Source of the DNA: Merdimonas sp963929015
Lineage (GTDB): Bacteria > Bacillota > Clostridia > Lachnospirales > Lachnospiraceae
Length of the DNA: 64,000 bases
Direction: 5' to 3'
NCBI RefSeq assembly: GCF_963929015.1
Contig: NZ_CAWVHE010000013.1
Coordinates: forward strand, 62,001-126,000
The notes under the pieces are model-generated. The model was given only the letters and a program-made list of their open reading frames with translations, was not told the origin of the DNA and did no database searches. Below, in pieces: positions 62,364 to 64,000 of this stretch; positions within the stretch are counted from its first letter, which is position 1; every line of letters begins with the position of its first letter. The position numbers and the translations under genes were made by a program.

Positions 62364-62713
62364 AACAAAACATCCCCTTATTATTTGTTCTCATCTGCCA
62401 TACGAAAACAGGCGGATTCTGAAAAACCTGTTATATTATAGCATAAGTCCGGAAATCTGTCCATATCTTTTGGAAAAATCGAGATTTGACGTATAGATTG
62501 ATATATCAGCGTGAAGAAGCTGTAGAACGAAGCAAGTTCGAGCTGTGTGCATGTACACCTGTCTTTCACCGTTCATAGTATAAGATCCGAAGCTCCTCGC
62601 TTCGGATCTTATATGGGTGAGTATAATATATATCAAATGCAGATTAACTTAGCAAGCCCGGAATTATACAGGGATCATCCACATTGATATGCCGGATATA
62701 CTGATTGTTTTTA
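62364..62713. other. 350-bp region without a gene
   Basis: No supported open frame is seen; short minus-strand frames lack ribosome sites. It holds a perfect hairpin at 62580-62612. Nothing else was recognised. Confidence 0.5.
62580..62612. repeat. Perfect hairpin between yneA-like gene and recombinase gene
   Basis: ATAAGATCCGAAGC (62580-62593) pairs with 62599-62612 around a 5-nt loop. No T-run follows in either direction, so it is more likely a structured RNA element or transcript 3' end than a classic terminator. Confidence 0.6.
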
Positions 62714-63062
62714 TCAGTCAGCGTAATAAACAACGGTCAGATATTCTCCCGACTGTATAGTATCTGCAGTCATGCCATTGATTTTCATGATTTCGCCTAC
62801 ATAACTGCGGATCTTTTCCTGATTATCTGTTCCTGCATATTCAGAGGCAATGTCCCATAAAGTATCACCGGATTCCACCTCGATGCTTTTATAATATTTC
62901 TTTAAAGTGTTTTGAGAATCAACATGTGCATCTGCCATACGACTTCCCGCCAGAACACTGAGGGCATAAAACAAATACAAAAGTTGCAGCACAAAAAAAC
63001 ATTTTCTTTAAATAAACCTGTCTCATTCTTTTTCTCTGATGATGAAGTCTTCTGGTATTCAT
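62714..63062 (-). pseudogene. YneA-like LysM protein (cell division suppressor), broken by a +1 shift
   Basis: The gene starts at ATG 63062 (GGGAGG upstream) and encodes a basic N-terminus, a membrane segment and a LysM domain (YYKSIEVESGDTLWDIASEY, then EKIRSYVGEIMKINGMTADT). The frame breaks at 62993-62999, where seven A (T on the coding strand) are read; six restore a 115-aa protein. It diverges from lexA across SOS boxes, like yneA in Bacillus, whose product halts division during DNA damage. The broken form lacks LysM. Confidence 0.82.
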
Positions 63063-63106
63063 ATTCTCTTTCCTCCCCGAATCATTATTTTTCTCTCCCG
63101 TTCTCT

Positions 63107-63120
63107 CGAACAAACGTTCA
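63107..63120. promoter_or_regulatory. LexA-binding SOS box 1
   Basis: CGAACAAACGTTCA matches the Gram-positive SOS consensus CGAACnnnnGTTCG at all but the last base. It lies 45 bp upstream of the yneA-like start. Confidence 0.85.
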
Positions 63121-63145
63121 AAACTTATGTTCTTATTATATATTC

Positions 63146-63159
63146 CGAACAGATGTTTG
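63146..63159. promoter_or_regulatory. LexA-binding SOS box 2
   Basis: CGAACAGATGTTTG matches the SOS consensus with one mismatch (TTTG for TTCG). Both boxes sit between the divergent yneA-like and lexA genes. Confidence 0.7.
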
Positions 63160-63293
63160 TCAACTGTTTTTACTTGAAAATCGAACATATTTTCCGAAAC
63201 ATTTGTTTGCTTTTTGATTCTCGCTGTGTTAAAATATTTTGTAAGAAATGAACTTAGATCATCTGTATGAACTTATAATTTGGGAGGTATAGC

Positions 63294-63909
63294 ATGACAC
63301 AGGGAAAAATCAGCGCTAAGCAATTAGAAATTCTGGAATACATCAAATCACAGATTCTGGAGCGTGGTTTTCCTCCATCAGTACGTGATATCTGTGAAGC
63401 GGTTCATTTAAAATCCACTTCTTCCGTTCACTCCCATCTCGAAACACTGGAAAAGAACGGATATATCCGCAGGGATCCTACGAAGCCAAGAGCCATTGAG
63501 ATCCTGGATGAATCATTTAACTTTACACGCCGGGAAATGGTCAATGTTCCAATTGTCGGGCCGTGTTGCTGCAGGTGAACCTCTCCTCGCAGAACAGAAT
63601 ATTGAAAACTACTTCCCTATTCCTATGGAATACATGCCGAATCAGCAGACATTTATGTTGAAGGTTCGTGGTGAAAGCATGATCAATGCCGGCATTCTTG
63701 ATGGGGATTATGTACTTGTCGAGCAGACGCAGACAGCCAGAAACGGAGATATGGTTGTTGCTCTGATTGAAGACGGCGCAACAGTCAAGACATTTTACAA
63801 AGAAGAAGGGATCATCCGTCTGCAGCCGGAAAATGATTATATGGATCCGATTATTGTTCGAGATGTACAGATCATGGGAAAAGTCATCGGTGTATTCCGT
63901 TTCTTCTAA
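63294..63909 (+). pseudogene. lexA: SOS repressor LexA, broken by a +1 shift
   Basis: The winged-helix half (SAKQLEILEYIKSQILERGF; SSVHSHLETLEKNGYI) and the self-cleaving half (Ala-Gly site in RVAAGEPLL; Ser in VRGESMINAGI; Lys in GATVKTF) are both complete but out of frame. The break is at 63558-63560, where three G are read; two restore a 204-aa LexA. As written, the product would stop after 94 residues without dimerisation. GGGAGG precedes the start. SOS boxes upstream allow control of the neighbouring gene and itself. Confidence 0.92.
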
Positions 63910-63923
63910 GATTAAGATTATAA

Positions 63924-63968
63924 AACAAGCTTGTTTTCCGGAACTTCGGAAACAAGCTTGTTTTTTCA
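63924..63968 (+). terminator. Terminator after lexA
   Basis: A 16-bp stem (AACAAGCTTGTTT with its partner, 63924-63940 and 63947-63962) closes a short loop and is followed by a T-run. Confidence 0.85.
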
Positions 63969-64000
63969 TTCTATTATTTTGTTGTATGATCTCCGATAGC

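Overview
The window is a piece of a Gram-positive, spore-forming Clostridia chromosome, most likely Lachnospiraceae (genus not resolved). The basis is gene content and order: yqfC-yqfD-phoH-ybeY, mreBCD-PBP2-minDE-rodA-mgsA, an HlyD-like protein-yggS-sepF-ylmH-lspA-rluD run, DUF5685 and DUF4250 proteins, NfnAB, and AGGAGG-type ribosome sites almost everywhere. No rRNA, tRNA or CRISPR array was seen.

Layout. 1-5040: end of a TPR/chitobiase-C-domain protein, nfnAB, bioY, a ZIP metal transporter and rlmH. 5020-14347: a foreign island in the 3' end of rlmH, bounded by two 21-bp repeats that share the core TATCATAA and both encode GEPYHK-stop, the site used by staphylococcal SCC cassettes. The island has two layers. 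The outer layer (about 1.76 kb, AT-rich) holds only a membrane-anchored XRE regulator and a divergent DUF3791 / DUF3990 / small-ORF module that looks like an ADP-ribosyltransferase toxin system. It has no recombinase of its own. The inner layer (5509-13050, 7542 bp) is an integrative mobilizable element with a large serine recombinase, a TnpW-like protein, a MOBV relaxase, a short RepA-like protein, a Cys-rich VLP protein, an XRE regulator and two cargo genes. It is inserted inside the outer layer's XRE gene; both halves of that gene and the element's GGTATCAC inverted ends can be read, so the ancestral state can be rebuilt to the base.

14442-33259: housekeeping and accessory genes (alcohol dehydrogenase, DUF89 protein, HelD-like ATPase, Fe-S aldo/keto reductase, DUF5685/J-domain/membrane trio, an MBOAT plus DHHW O-acetylation pair, sporulation yqfCD, phoH, ybeY, SpoVB-like flippase, pyridoxamine kinase, miaB). 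33356-45671: mutS-mutL-miaA and a run of flavoproteins, then radC-mreB. 45674-53538: cell elongation and division (mreCD, PBP2, minD, minE, rodA), mgsA and a D,D-carboxypeptidase. 53603-60437: radical SAM protein, HlyD-like protein, yggS-sepF-ylmH-lspA-rluD and a cytidylate-kinase-like protein. 60508-64000: ttcA, a Xer-type recombinase, and a divergent yneA-like / lexA pair sharing SOS boxes.

Five reading-frame breaks (two in mutS, one each in the HlyD-like gene, the yneA-like gene and lexA) are all single-base gains in homopolymer runs. Removing one base at each restores a full-length protein of the expected size. They may be sequencing errors or a mutator signature. Other points of note are a methylglyoxal synthase homologue with Lys at the catalytic Asp position, the absence of minC beside minD, and a PBP2 with an insertion of about 260 residues.
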